From contig JADJVH010000005.1 of NCBI GenBank assembly GCA_016716665.1, positions 186,001-250,000 of the forward strand: a DNA stretch of 64,000 bases. Reading direction: 5' to 3'. The notes under the pieces were generated by a model. The model searched no databases. It worked only from the letters and a program-made list of their open reading frames with translations, and was not told the origin of the DNA. Of the stretch, positions 53,691 to 62,982 are shown one piece after another (the stretch's first letter is position 1; the number at the start of each line of letters is the position of its first letter). This DNA comes from Candidatus Opimibacter iunctus. GTDB taxonomy: Bacteria > Bacteroidota > Bacteroidia > Chitinophagales > Saprospiraceae. Position numbers and translations under genes: made by a program.

Positions 53691-55306
53691 TTACTCATTA
53701 TCCTTTTTGGCAAGATGGGTTTGCTGGCCTTCGCTCTTTTCGGTTTCCAGCATCTTGATTTTCTCAAGACAAGCCTCCACTAGCGTTTTGTATTCGGTCA
53801 ATTCATTTTGCAGTTCAGCTGTTCGCTTTTCGAGCGCCTGGATGGAGACAAACTGAATGCCCAATAAATCCTGTTGATTGATCATGGTGTCATTGCCGAT
53901 GATGCCTAGTGCATCATGGCCGAAGGCACTGTAGATATCCTGTGCCATTGGGCCATAGTGCCTGAAGGTTTCGGGTGATTGACCTTTGTAGTTCCAGGAA
54001 TATTGGGGCATGGATGAAATCTTCCGCAGAAAATATTCGCCATCGATCGGTAAAAAATTTTCCTTACGATGCACATCGCTCCATGCACTCCAGGAGTTTT
54101 GTCCGGCGGCGCATATCACTCCGGTACGTTGATTGAAATCTCCGTTGGGTGCATTTTGGCTGGTTAGAAAATAGTAGCCACCTCGGAAGCGTGCTGTAAA
54201 AGAGTTTGTTCCAGCACCACCAGTTACTTGAATTGGATTATTGCTGGGTTCGTAATCACCTGCTGAAAAAGATCCAGGGCTGACGCATAAATTGTCATTT
54301 TAGAACCGAAGGCTGTCGAATAGTCGCCTGCTACATCATTGTACAAGCCAGAGGAGGTTGAAAAAGCACCACTGGCCGTTGTTGAAAAGCCCATAGTTGT
54401 TGAATTATACCCACTTGCTATTGTCTGACTACCTATCGCCGTTGAATAATCACCAGTTGCAGTGTTAGCAGTTCCCATTGCTGTGGAATATGCACCACTT
54501 GCAGTGGTAGTCGAGCCCATCGCTACAGAAAGAATCCCACTTGCTTTAGTACTAAGCCCCATTGCGATAGAATTATTTGCACTGGCAATAGCATTCTCAC
54601 CAAAAGCTGTTGACTCATTACCTGTTGCTTTGGAGTTAACTCCAAAAGCTGTTGAATATCCACCCATTGGTCCATTAAAAGGAAGTCCAGCACGAAAGGC
54701 TCCATTTTTTACATCAAAGAATAAAGAATTACCAGCAAAATCTTCCACCTCAGGTAACACGTTTACATTGGAATAAAGCCTTCGAAAAAGGATGCTAAAC
54801 CCAATCCCGTTATTATTGTCTCCATTACTTTTAAATCTGGCGTATAAAGAGAATCCCTGAAACACCCATTTTCCGGTTGCATTGTTGCTGTTTCCTAATG
54901 CAAGCAGCACTTGTCCTCCTGCAGTAGCACTTAAAATCAGTGAATCACCAGTCCCAAGGCCAATAGATTCGATGGTGACTTCAATGCCCATACTATTTGC
55001 AGCAGTAAATATATTGGCATTAGCCACCAGGTTACTTATATAATCAGCGTTAGGCCCTCCGGGGTCAAAGAAGCGACCGGTTGAATCACTTTGTGCGTAA
55101 AGGATTGTGCTATTATTAATCATCGTTTTGGTTTGTCCCATCGTAGGTGCAGTGTTTGTTGCAACGTATGGCTGATTGACCAGAAAGTTGCCTGTGACCT
55201 GGAGTGTATTGCCTGGTTCGGTGGTACCGATGCCTACATTTTGCGACCATGACCATGGTGTACATAGTATAAGGTAGACGATGGATAATACAAGAATTCT
55301 CTTCAT
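53691..55306 (-). CDS. Secreted trimeric adhesin-like protein with S74 domain, frameshifted
   Basis: The N-terminal piece (55306-54224) has a signal peptide, NVGIGTTEPGNTLQVTG, a beta domain and about eight YadA-head-type repeats (AMGSTTTASGAYSTAMG). The C-terminal piece (to 53691) has the chaperone domain (WSDVHRKENFLPIDGEYF, HYGPMAQDIYSAFG) and a coiled coil. Reading between them in the second frame gives SPGSFSAGDYEPSNNPIQV then a GGYYFLTSQNAPNGDF stretch, a normal linker. One base missing near 54285 accounts for the break. It is likely a surface adhesin made of a trimeric head, stalk and chaperone. Confidence 0.82.
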
Positions 55307-55592
55307 GTGGATAGAATCAATTATCAGCGGAATTGAAAAATTCAGTTTTAGCCAATAGAAAAATAGGACTGATTGAAAGAGGGATTCGGTCTATCTCACC
55401 ATCGGTAGGTTTCTTTGTACCAAAGGTCATTTAGGTATATTTAATTACACTACCACTAATGTGTATTCGGTGTGTTTTGATGGATTAACGGCATGACGCA
55501 TAGAGTGACAGACATACCTTGATCAGGCCTGGTATCATACCCGCTTTTATTATGCTAGATAGAAGTAACTTAGAGATTATGATCTGATAAGT

Positions 55593-58500
55593 ATGCCACC
55601 GGATTTCCGTTTTACACGATTCGCTAGTTTGTTTATGCTACTGATGGCTGCCGTCCAGTATCTCTCTGCGCAGTATACAAAAGATGATTTTGTAAGATAT
55701 ACTGTCAAAGATGGGTTGAGCGACAACAATGTCACTTGCATACAGCAAGATGACTGGGGATTTATCTGGGTGGGTACAGAAATCGGCTTAAACCGGTTTG
55801 ATGGGTATCAATTTAAAAACTACTACCAGGGCTTGCCCGAAAAAGTCATGTCCTCATCCAATATACGCAGGTTGATCCCCCTGTCTGGTCATCGTCTGGC
55901 CATCGTATCGTACAATGGCGCCCAGGTATTGCAAACAAATGATTTCTCCATAAAGAATTATTCCATCACGGACAGCACCTCATTTGTGACGTTGCGAAAC
56001 AATGTATGGGACCTCAAAGAACTGGATGATGGGTCCATTGCCATAACCACCTCTTCAGGTTTCTATGTATTCAATAAGGAGGATACCCTCGTTTTCCGTC
56101 ACGATGCCTATGGTGTAAGCGATATCGGCAATAAGCGGATTTTCTATGGACGTGATATCTTCTCCCTGTCAGCAAATGAATTGCTAATCTTTGTAGAGGA
56201 AAACGAATTGGTCCACTATACAATAGATCAAAGGATATTTGACCCGATATCAATATTGGAACATGAATGGAAATCTTTTCAGCATCCGCCGGAAACAGAT
56301 GGAGGGCCATGGATTTCAAAGGCTCAGATCAGTGACCATGAATTTATCTTTTTACCCAGAAAGGATAGTCTCATCTATTTTAATGATCAGCTGAACAGGC
56401 GCGTCGTCTCACCTTTACCTTTTCATTGGCTGGATGAATTATCATGGGAAAGTAAGGTGACCATGCTGGATGATTCCACCTTTGTCATCAATGGAAGGTA
56501 TACCGGTTTTTATTTCTTTCATCTTGATCAGCGAAACGGGATTATACGGTGTGACCCACACAAATTTCTTGGGAATTATAAGATCAATACACTCTTTCAG
56601 GACAAGGATAAGCGGCTATGGGCAGGCACCACCGAAGGACTGCTCTATCAAACCATCAACCACGGATTTGTTGATACCTTCCATTGGCCGGTGGATGATA
56701 ACTCTAACAGTGGATATGCAGATGGCCTGCTGTATAAAAACAAATTGTACCTCTGCCGGTATTCACGTGATGTCGGACTGGTCATTATTGATACTACGTC
56801 TATGCAAATTGAGCAGGAAATTCATTTTTATGGCAGGGATACCATCAGCAATGAAATTTTTTCCGTACAAATGTATTACAAGGATACCCTATGGCTTGGA
56901 TCCAGTGCAGGCTTATTGTGGTTTGATACCCGGACCTATCAGTATGGGAAAGTGGCTGATCTGCTTCATTCCACCAGCGGGATACCGGCATTGATGATGC
57001 TCAAACCGGCTCGTCCTGATGGTTATGCATGGATGAGCGGTTATCTGACAGGCGTGGCAGCGCGGTTTCATATCCAATCCCGGACCTTTGACTTTTTCAG
57101 CCCGGATTCAAAACCGGAATTGCCCTTTAGTAAACTAAAAAACATTGCTTATGATGCTTTTGGAGATGTATGGTTCAGTGGACACTCGTTGGCACGATGG
57201 AATAACAAAGTGGAATATTTTGACACCCTGATCACGGTATATGGGGGCCCAAATAAGTACAATGATGATATACTCCTGTGTGTCGCCGATGAAAAGGGTT
57301 CTTTATGGATGCACAATGCGGAGAATGGCTTGTTGGAATATCAGATCAAAGACAAGGCATTTGTTTCATATACCATGAAGGACGGGCTACCCTCCGATGT
57401 ATTGAGGTGTTTTAGTCCAGTGATAGATCATACCATATGGATGGGCAGTCATAATCACCTCACCCAAATGGATACACGCACCCACAAGATGGAAGTATAT
57501 GGATACCAGGATGGTATTCCGGAACTAAAACCCATCAGCAGGATGATGGTTTTAGATACCGTTAAAAAAAGATTATACATGTTTTACAAGGATGAAGTGA
57601 TCCGATTTCCCATTCATCCTCCCGCCTATACGGATCTGAGCAGCGATCTTATTCTTCAGGAAGTGGTCATCAACAACACACAATCCTTTTCCTATCCGAA
57701 TCAACCCTTGCATTTAAACCCCGGAGATAACAATTTGACTTTTCATTTTACCATTATTGATTTTGGACGCAACCGCAACTATCAATTTGCTTACAGGCTG
57801 CATGAAGGCGATGAATGGGTAAGCCTGGGCCAGCAGCGCAGCATAAACCTTAATAATTTATCTTCTGGCGCATATGTCCTTCAACTGCGCTCCATCGGAA
57901 AATCCGGTAACGAAAAATATAAATCATTTTCTTTTTTCATTGCCCCTCCTTTCTGGAAGACGTTTTGGTTTATCGCCCTTTGCATGCTTGCAATAGCTGG
58001 AATAGGATATTATATCTACCGGTGGCGTATAACGCAATACCAGCAAAAGGCAAATCTTGATAGATTACTGGCCCAGACCGAAATGAAAGCATTGCATGCG
58101 CAGATGAATCCTCATTTTATTTTCAACAGCCTCAACAGCATCCGGGAGATGATATTGAATAATGAGAACCACGAAGCTTCGAAGTTTCTGAGCAAATTTG
58201 CTCATTTGATCAGAATCACCCTGGACCAGTCAAGGCAATCGACCATTTCCCTCCGTAACTCCATGGATTATATCAGCCGATATGTGGAAATGGAAAAAAT
58301 CAGGAGTTCAAACTTTCAATTTTCCATGCATGCTGATCCTGCGCTTGAACCAGACGAAACAGTGTTGCCTCCGATGTTGATACAGCCCTTTATTGAAAAC
58401 GCCATTTGGCATGGAACGAATGGAGATGGAAAGATGATTGATATAAAGGTGTTATTCCAAAAATCCGAGAATCAGGTTGTTTGCATTATTGAGGATAATG

Positions 58501-58715
58501 GGGTCGGCATAGATCATTCACTCAAAAGTAAAAACAGTGGTGATCAGCACCAGTCTGTTGGCATCGCCAATATTAAAAACCGGATAGCTTTGTTAAACCA
58601 GAAATACGGCATGGAAAGTACAATCATAGTGGTAGACAAAGGCAAATCGGAATATGCAGCCACTTCCGGTACCTTAGTGACCATCTCTCTTCCCCTTGAA
58701 ATGATAGCAGAATGA
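55593..58715 (+). CDS. Propeller-type LytS-family sensor histidine kinase
   Basis: This 1040-residue membrane sensor has a signal peptide ending QYLSAQ, a periplasmic two-component-regulator propeller (starting DGLSDNNVTCIQQDDWGFIW), a Y_Y_Y domain (about 690-775), one transmembrane helix (FWFIALCMLAIAGIGYYIY), and a cytoplasmic His_kinase domain with QMNPHFIFNSLNSIR (His about 841), N-box PFIENAIWHG and G-box EDNGVGI. It should phosphorylate the LytTR regulator encoded next, which it overlaps (ATGA). Propeller sensors of this group often respond to extracellular glycans; the ligand is unknown. Confidence 0.92.
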   Translation: MPPDFRFTRFASLFMLLMAAVQYLSAQYTKDDFVRYTVKDGLSDNNVTCIQQDDWGFIWVGTEIGLNRFDGYQFKNYYQGLPEKVMSSSNIRRLIPLSGHRLAIVSYNGAQVLQTNDFSIKNYSITDSTSFVTLRNNVWDLKELDDGSIAITTSSGFYVFNKEDTLVFRHDAYGVSDIGNKRIFYGRDIFSLSANELLIFVEENELVHYTIDQRIFDPISILEHEWKSFQHPPETDGGPWISKAQISDHEFIFLPRKDSLIYFNDQLNRRVVSPLPFHWLDELSWESKVTMLDDSTFVINGRYTGFYFFHLDQRNGIIRCDPHKFLGNYKINTLFQDKDKRLWAGTTEGLLYQTINHGFVDTFHWPVDDNSNSGYADGLLYKNKLYLCRYSRDVGLVIIDTTSMQIEQEIHFYGRDTISNEIFSVQMYYKDTLWLGSSAGLLWFDTRTYQYGKVADLLHSTSGIPALMMLKPARPDGYAWMSGYLTGVAARFHIQSRTFDFFSPDSKPELPFSKLKNIAYDAFGDVWFSGHSLARWNNKVEYFDTLITVYGGPNKYNDDILLCVADEKGSLWMHNAENGLLEYQIKDKAFVSYTMKDGLPSDVLRCFSPVIDHTIWMGSHNHLTQMDTRTHKMEVYGYQDGIPELKPISRMMVLDTVKKRLYMFYKDEVIRFPIHPPAYTDLSSDLILQEVVINNTQSFSYPNQPLHLNPGDNNLTFHFTIIDFGRNRNYQFAYRLHEGDEWVSLGQQRSINLNNLSSGAYVLQLRSIGKSGNEKYKSFSFFIAPPFWKTFWFIALCMLAIAGIGYYIYRWRITQYQQKANLDRLLAQTEMKALHAQMNPHFIFNSLNSIREMILNNENHEASKFLSKFAHLIRITLDQSRQSTISLRNSMDYISRYVEMEKIRSSNFQFSMHADPALEPDETVLPPMLIQPFIENAIWHGTNGDGKMIDIKVLFQKSENQVVCIIEDNGVGIDHSLKSKNSGDQHQSVGIANIKNRIALLNQKYGMESTIIVVDKGKSEYAATSGTLVTISLPLEMIAE

Positions 58716-59479
58716 ACGGGATCCGTACCATATTGATTGATGATGAACCCAGAGGATTAACCTCCTTGCAAAAATTGCTGGAACTCAATTGCCCTGAGGT
58801 AAATGTGAAGCAATGTTGCCTGAATGTGGAGGAGGCAAAAAAAGCAATTGCAGATAACCACCCAGACCTGGTTTTCCTTGATATCGCGATGCCTGGTAAA
58901 AATGGATTTGAGTTATTGCAAGAACTCCCCGTCATTGATTTTGAAATCATTTTTGTGACAGCCCATGACAATTTTACGTCCCAGGCTTTGCATCTGAGCG
59001 CTGTGGACTACCTGTTGAAACCTGTAGATGAAGATTTACTCGTGGATGCAGTACGCAGGGCTGCAAAGCGAATCGGTGACAAAAGCGGAAGGCAACAGAT
59101 TGAAACTTTCCTGCACAATGTATCACAACCTGGCGGAGCCCAAAAACTGAAACTTTGCATACCTTCTATGAAGGGATTTCAGGTCGTAGACATCAGGGAT
59201 ATCCAATACTGCGAGGCGAGCAGCAATTACACTAATTTTTATTTTGCAAACCGCACCCTGATTTGTGCCTCGAAGCCTATTCATGAGTATGAGACAATAC
59301 TGGAAGATGCCGGATTTGTGCGTATCCATAAATCCTTCCTGGTCAACCTGGATCATATCACGGAATATTTGCGCGGAGAGGGAGGAAGTGTCCTGCTCAC
59401 CGGTGGGCAGCAGATAGAGGTGTCCCGCAGAAAGAAAGAACTCCTTATGCAGCGGATGAAAGAGCATTTTAAGTTTTAG
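58712..59479 (+). CDS. LytTR-family response regulator
   Basis: This 255-residue regulator has an N-terminal receiver (TILIDDEPRG; phosphoacceptor Asp57 in LVFLDIAMPG; Lys in YLLKPVDE) and a C-terminal LytTR DNA-binding domain (YCEASSNYTNFYF, FVRIHKSFLVNLDHI). The start overlaps the kinase stop by four bases, so the pair is co-translated. A GGTTGATG array starts at its stop codon. Likely targets include the neighbouring surface-protein genes, which is inference. Confidence 0.93.
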   Translation: MNGIRTILIDDEPRGLTSLQKLLELNCPEVNVKQCCLNVEEAKKAIADNHPDLVFLDIAMPGKNGFELLQELPVIDFEIIFVTAHDNFTSQALHLSAVDYLLKPVDEDLLVDAVRRAAKRIGDKSGRQQIETFLHNVSQPGGAQKLKLCIPSMKGFQVVDIRDIQYCEASSNYTNFYFANRTLICASKPIHEYETILEDAGFVRIHKSFLVNLDHITEYLRGEGGSVLLTGGQQIEVSRRKKELLMQRMKEHFKF

Positions 59480-59604
59480 GTTGATAGGTTGATGGGTTGA
59501 TGGGTTGATGGGTTGATGGGTTTATGGGTTTATGGGTTTATGGGTTGATAGGTTGATTTGTTTATTCGTTAAACGTTAAACGTTGAATGTTAAATGTTTA
59601 GGGT
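59477..59604. repeat. Two abutting arrays: GGTTGATG octamers, then TTAAACG heptamers
   Basis: About ten units of GGTTGATG/GGTTTATG (59477-59560) begin at the LytTR stop. They are followed by CGTTAAACGTTAAACGTTGA-type units (59567-59604). The first family recurs after the second LytTR gene (62827-62867); the second recurs reversed at 4504-4531. Confidence 0.9.
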
Positions 59605-59697
59605 TGTTCTGTTTGGATGGTTAGGGCAGATGGACGGACGACTGTCATCTCTTAATCCTCCATACACTTCGTGCTTCGACTTAACTCAGCATACCGC

Positions 59698-59730
59698 TTT
59701 TCATTTTTCACTTTTCATTTTTCACTCAAA
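59698..59730. repeat. Short array, TTTTCAC/TTTTCAT type
   Basis: Reversed GTGAAAA/ATGAAAA units, of the family at 33258-33301, are preceded by a GCTTCGACTTAACTCAGCA element (about 59675-59693). Otherwise 59605-59830 holds no recognised gene. Confidence 0.8.
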
Positions 59731-59830
59731 TTTTCCTGCCACATACTCATTAAAAGGGAGCGTCCTACCCGGACACCTTTTGTGGTATCGCAATTTGTAG
59801 GAACTTTAGGCTGTCAACTCATTCTGAACC

Positions 59831-62056
59831 TTGTCTCCAATTCAGGCATATCGCAGAAGTAATTCATTTACTTCTTTCATGACCATGGCAGCAATGCTGA
59901 TGGGACAGGTTGTTTTTGCCCAACTGCCGGCAGTGAGTTTTCAGCATCTCAAGCGGGACATTGACCTGTATTCAGCGTACTACACAGCTCTCACAGAAGA
60001 CAGCTATGGGTTTATATGGTTTGGAAGTGCCTCAGGCGGAGGACTCTATAGGTATGATGGATATACCCTGAAGTCTTTTCTTCCGGATCCAAACAACATG
60101 AAGACCTCTATTCCCGGCACGAGGATTTTTAAGACGTATCTGGGGGGTGATGACCAATTGTATGTTGCTACCAATTTCGGGTTTTCAGTGATGGATCCTG
60201 TCACCGGACAGATAGAGAGTTTCAACAACAGATATGACCTTGCACCGGACATAAGATATGGATGGACAAGATGTTTTGTTCAGGATACTGTGCATCAGAC
60301 CCTGTGGATAGGCACAGCTTACGGACTGGCAAGGATGAATCCGGAGACAAGAGATTCGATCCAACTCCTTCGGCCAGATGCCCCGGTTGATCAGCACTAT
60401 ATGCCAGAGGATATCATTTGTATACTCCATTATCCCCGGAATCCCAATCTTCTTTGGCTGGGCACTTCCGAAGGCATATTTCAGTATGATATTGAGGCAG
60501 ACCGATATACATATATCACCTGCAAGGATATCCCGGCTGAGGAAAAGTTTATCCGCGATATGTATGTTGACAACTCCGGTATAATCATGATCTCAGTAGG
60601 GGATGGATATGTGGCAGGATATAGTCCGGACACGCAGCAGTGGATCGTGCATCGCATTCCGGCCAATCAACATATCCCTGCATCCAGCAGAGGCATTAAC
60701 AGGATGCTTCCGGCTGGTGGTGATGATGTCTGGTTGGCTACGGAAACTTCAGTTGGAAGGATGAACCTTTCGACCGGGAATTTCGAAAATTGGGAGTATA
60801 GTGCCGACCGGCCAGACGGGCTATTACCTAATGCTATATTTCTGGACCTGCTCAACGACCGGCATGGACGATTGTGGATAGCCTCGTGGCATGGAATCAA
60901 TATTGCGCGGCAAGCATTTGTGCAGCCATCAGGAGTAGTCAAGGACATCAAAGTCGCTATCACAGGAGTAGATGCCTCCCCTATGTATGAGACTGGATTG
61001 AAACCACTGATCTACACCAGTGATCTGGCATTGCGGAAAGACCAGCGAGACATCACCTTTCAATATGTATTGCCCAATCCATTGGATCCTGCGGCAGTGA
61101 CGTATCAATATATGTTGGAGGGATATGACAACGACTGGATCACAACTGAACAGCGCAGAGTCAGATATCCGCAACTTCCTGGCGGAGCATTTAGTTTCAA
61201 GGTCAGGGCAAGGGAAAGTAATGGTCAATCATGGACTACGATCACCTCACTGGCGGTGCATATTCCCAAACGCCTATCCGAGTTTTGGTGGTTTTGGTTT
61301 ATCCTTGGCGGCCTTTTTCTCACTACGGCTTATCTCTTGTACCGATACCTGATCGCCCGCGCAAAGAAAGAAGAGCGACTTAAGGCTGACTTTGAACACC
61401 AGGTATCAGAAATCCAGATGCAGGCGCTGCGGGCACAGATGAATCCGCATTTTCTTTTCAACAGCCTCAACTCGATCAAGTATTTTGCGATCAGCAAGAG
61501 TAAGGATGAAACTGCAGCATACCTGTCTAAATTTTCAATGCTGGTGCGCGCTATCCTTAACAATTCTAAATCGCGTACGATCAGTCTCAAGGACGAACTA
61601 GATGCCTTGCAGCTCTATATTGAAATCGAACATTTAAGGCTGGATGGTAAGTTTGATTATCATATTGATATCGACAGCGGCATACATATCAAGCAAGCCC
61701 AGATCCCACCAATGATCCTACAACCTTATGTAGAAAATGCGATATGGCATGGGCTTATGCATAAAGATGGCAGAGGCAGACTCTTGGTGCAGGTAAAAGA
61801 CATGGGCCATCAGATCCAGTGCATCATTGAAGACAACGGGATCGGTAGGTTGAAGGCTTCTGAGTTCCGTGGCAAGCAGACGGATCATAAGAAGTCTGTA
61901 GGGATGCAAATCACGAGTGACCGTATCGCGCTGATCAACCGGATATATCATATCGATACCCAGGTCCATGTTATAGACCTGATGGATGAAAAAGGCATGG
62001 CTACCGGTACGCGTGTAGTCATCAATGTTCCGCTCATCCAGGACGAAGAAGAATAA
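59831..62056 (+). CDS. Second propeller-type LytS-family sensor histidine kinase
   Basis: This protein of up to 741 residues has a signal region ending GQVVFAQ, propeller repeats (LTEDSYGFIWFGSASGGGLY and similar), a Y_Y_Y domain (about 430-490), one membrane helix (FWWFWFILGGLFLTTAYLLY) and a His_kinase domain with QMNPHFLFNSLNSIK (His about 539), QPYVENAIWHG and EDNGIGR. The frame starts at TTG 59831; ATG 59879 is an alternative with a shorter signal. The propeller is about 300 residues shorter than in the first kinase. It is paired with the LytTR gene 28 bp downstream. Confidence 0.9.
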   Translation: MSPIQAYRRSNSFTSFMTMAAMLMGQVVFAQLPAVSFQHLKRDIDLYSAYYTALTEDSYGFIWFGSASGGGLYRYDGYTLKSFLPDPNNMKTSIPGTRIFKTYLGGDDQLYVATNFGFSVMDPVTGQIESFNNRYDLAPDIRYGWTRCFVQDTVHQTLWIGTAYGLARMNPETRDSIQLLRPDAPVDQHYMPEDIICILHYPRNPNLLWLGTSEGIFQYDIEADRYTYITCKDIPAEEKFIRDMYVDNSGIIMISVGDGYVAGYSPDTQQWIVHRIPANQHIPASSRGINRMLPAGGDDVWLATETSVGRMNLSTGNFENWEYSADRPDGLLPNAIFLDLLNDRHGRLWIASWHGINIARQAFVQPSGVVKDIKVAITGVDASPMYETGLKPLIYTSDLALRKDQRDITFQYVLPNPLDPAAVTYQYMLEGYDNDWITTEQRRVRYPQLPGGAFSFKVRARESNGQSWTTITSLAVHIPKRLSEFWWFWFILGGLFLTTAYLLYRYLIARAKKEERLKADFEHQVSEIQMQALRAQMNPHFLFNSLNSIKYFAISKSKDETAAYLSKFSMLVRAILNNSKSRTISLKDELDALQLYIEIEHLRLDGKFDYHIDIDSGIHIKQAQIPPMILQPYVENAIWHGLMHKDGRGRLLVQVKDMGHQIQCIIEDNGIGRLKASEFRGKQTDHKKSVGMQITSDRIALINRIYHIDTQVHVIDLMDEKGMATGTRVVINVPLIQDEEE

Positions 62057-62084
62057 TCATCATTTTACAAAACCACACTACACC

Positions 62085-62834
62085 ATGCTTAAGACGATTC
62101 TGATTGATGATGAACTGCACTGTGTCGAGACCTTGCGGTATGAACTGCAACTCAATTGTCCGGAGGTAGAGATCATAGATACGGCTTCATCAGGGCAGGA
62201 AGGGATCAATAAGATACTGGCGCTAAAACCAGACCTTGTATTCCTTGATATCGAGATGCCCAGGATGAGTGGGTTTGAAATGTTGCGTCAGCTGGAGCCA
62301 TTGGATTTCAGGGTCATCTTTGTCACAGCTTATGACCAGTATGCCCTGCAGGCATTTCGTTTTGCCGCCGCAGACTACCTGCTCAAGCCGGTGATCAGTG
62401 ATCAATTGAAAGATGCTGTGGGTCGGGTGACTTCGAAAACGGTTTCTACTGTAGATGCTAAAGTGCAGCTGGAAGCATTACTCTACAACCTTCGTGATGG
62501 ATTTAAATCTCCGCGCATTGCCTTGCCTTCCGGACGAGGTATGGATTTTGTTGATGCTGCTGATATCATGTATTGCAATGCGGAGAGCAACTACACCCAT
62601 GTGATCCTGACCGGTAATAAAAAGTATACGCTTTCCAAGACCCTCAAGGATGTGGAGGAGATGTTGGGCAACCTTGATTTTTTCAGGGTGCATCAATCGT
62701 ACCTGATCAACTTCAATTATCTGCAGCGTTATCTACGCGATGATGGAGGATATGTGGTGATGAAGGATGGGACCAGTATTCCGATTGCCAAGCGCCGTAA
62801 GGAAGAGTTTCTGGCGAAGATGAAATTGGGTTGA
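62085..62834 (+). CDS. Second LytTR-family response regulator
   Basis: This 249-residue regulator has a receiver (TILIDDELHC; phosphoacceptor Asp55 in LVFLDIEMPR; YLLKPV) and a LytTR domain (YCNAESNYTHVIL, FFRVHQSYLINFNYL). It is a paralogue of the regulator at 58712, both with LNCPEV at about residues 25-30. Met at 62085 is chosen from the extended frame since it opens the receiver strand. The final Gly codon and TGA stop fall in the GGTTGATAGG array. Confidence 0.93.
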   Translation: MLKTILIDDELHCVETLRYELQLNCPEVEIIDTASSGQEGINKILALKPDLVFLDIEMPRMSGFEMLRQLEPLDFRVIFVTAYDQYALQAFRFAAADYLLKPVISDQLKDAVGRVTSKTVSTVDAKVQLEALLYNLRDGFKSPRIALPSGRGMDFVDAADIMYCNAESNYTHVILTGNKKYTLSKTLKDVEEMLGNLDFFRVHQSYLINFNYLQRYLRDDGGYVVMKDGTSIPIAKRRKEEFLAKMKLG

Positions 62835-62867
62835 TAGGTTGATGAGTTGATAGGTTGATGGGTTTAG
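62827..62867. repeat. GGTTGATG array overlapping the LytTR stop codon
   Basis: Five octamer-like units (GGTTGATA, GGTTGATG, AGTTGATA, GGTTGATG, GGTTTAGA) begin in the last codons of the regulator. This is the same arrangement as after the first regulator. Confidence 0.85.
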
Positions 62868-62982
62868 AATTGGTAAAAAAATTTAGCTGATTTTTGCACT
62901 CAGTTTTTTAACCCGAATACGCAATTCATTCCATACGAATACGAGGTAACTATTGAATGCAACATTGAATACATGGAGCTTT

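Noticed and set aside
53609..53767. Upstream start of the FISUMP protein
   Set aside because: It overlaps the preceding S74 gene, and the true signal peptide starts at 53608.
51110..55306. Prophage tail-fibre region
   Set aside because: The S74 proteins have Sec signal peptides, and no capsid, terminase, portal or integrase gene is nearby.
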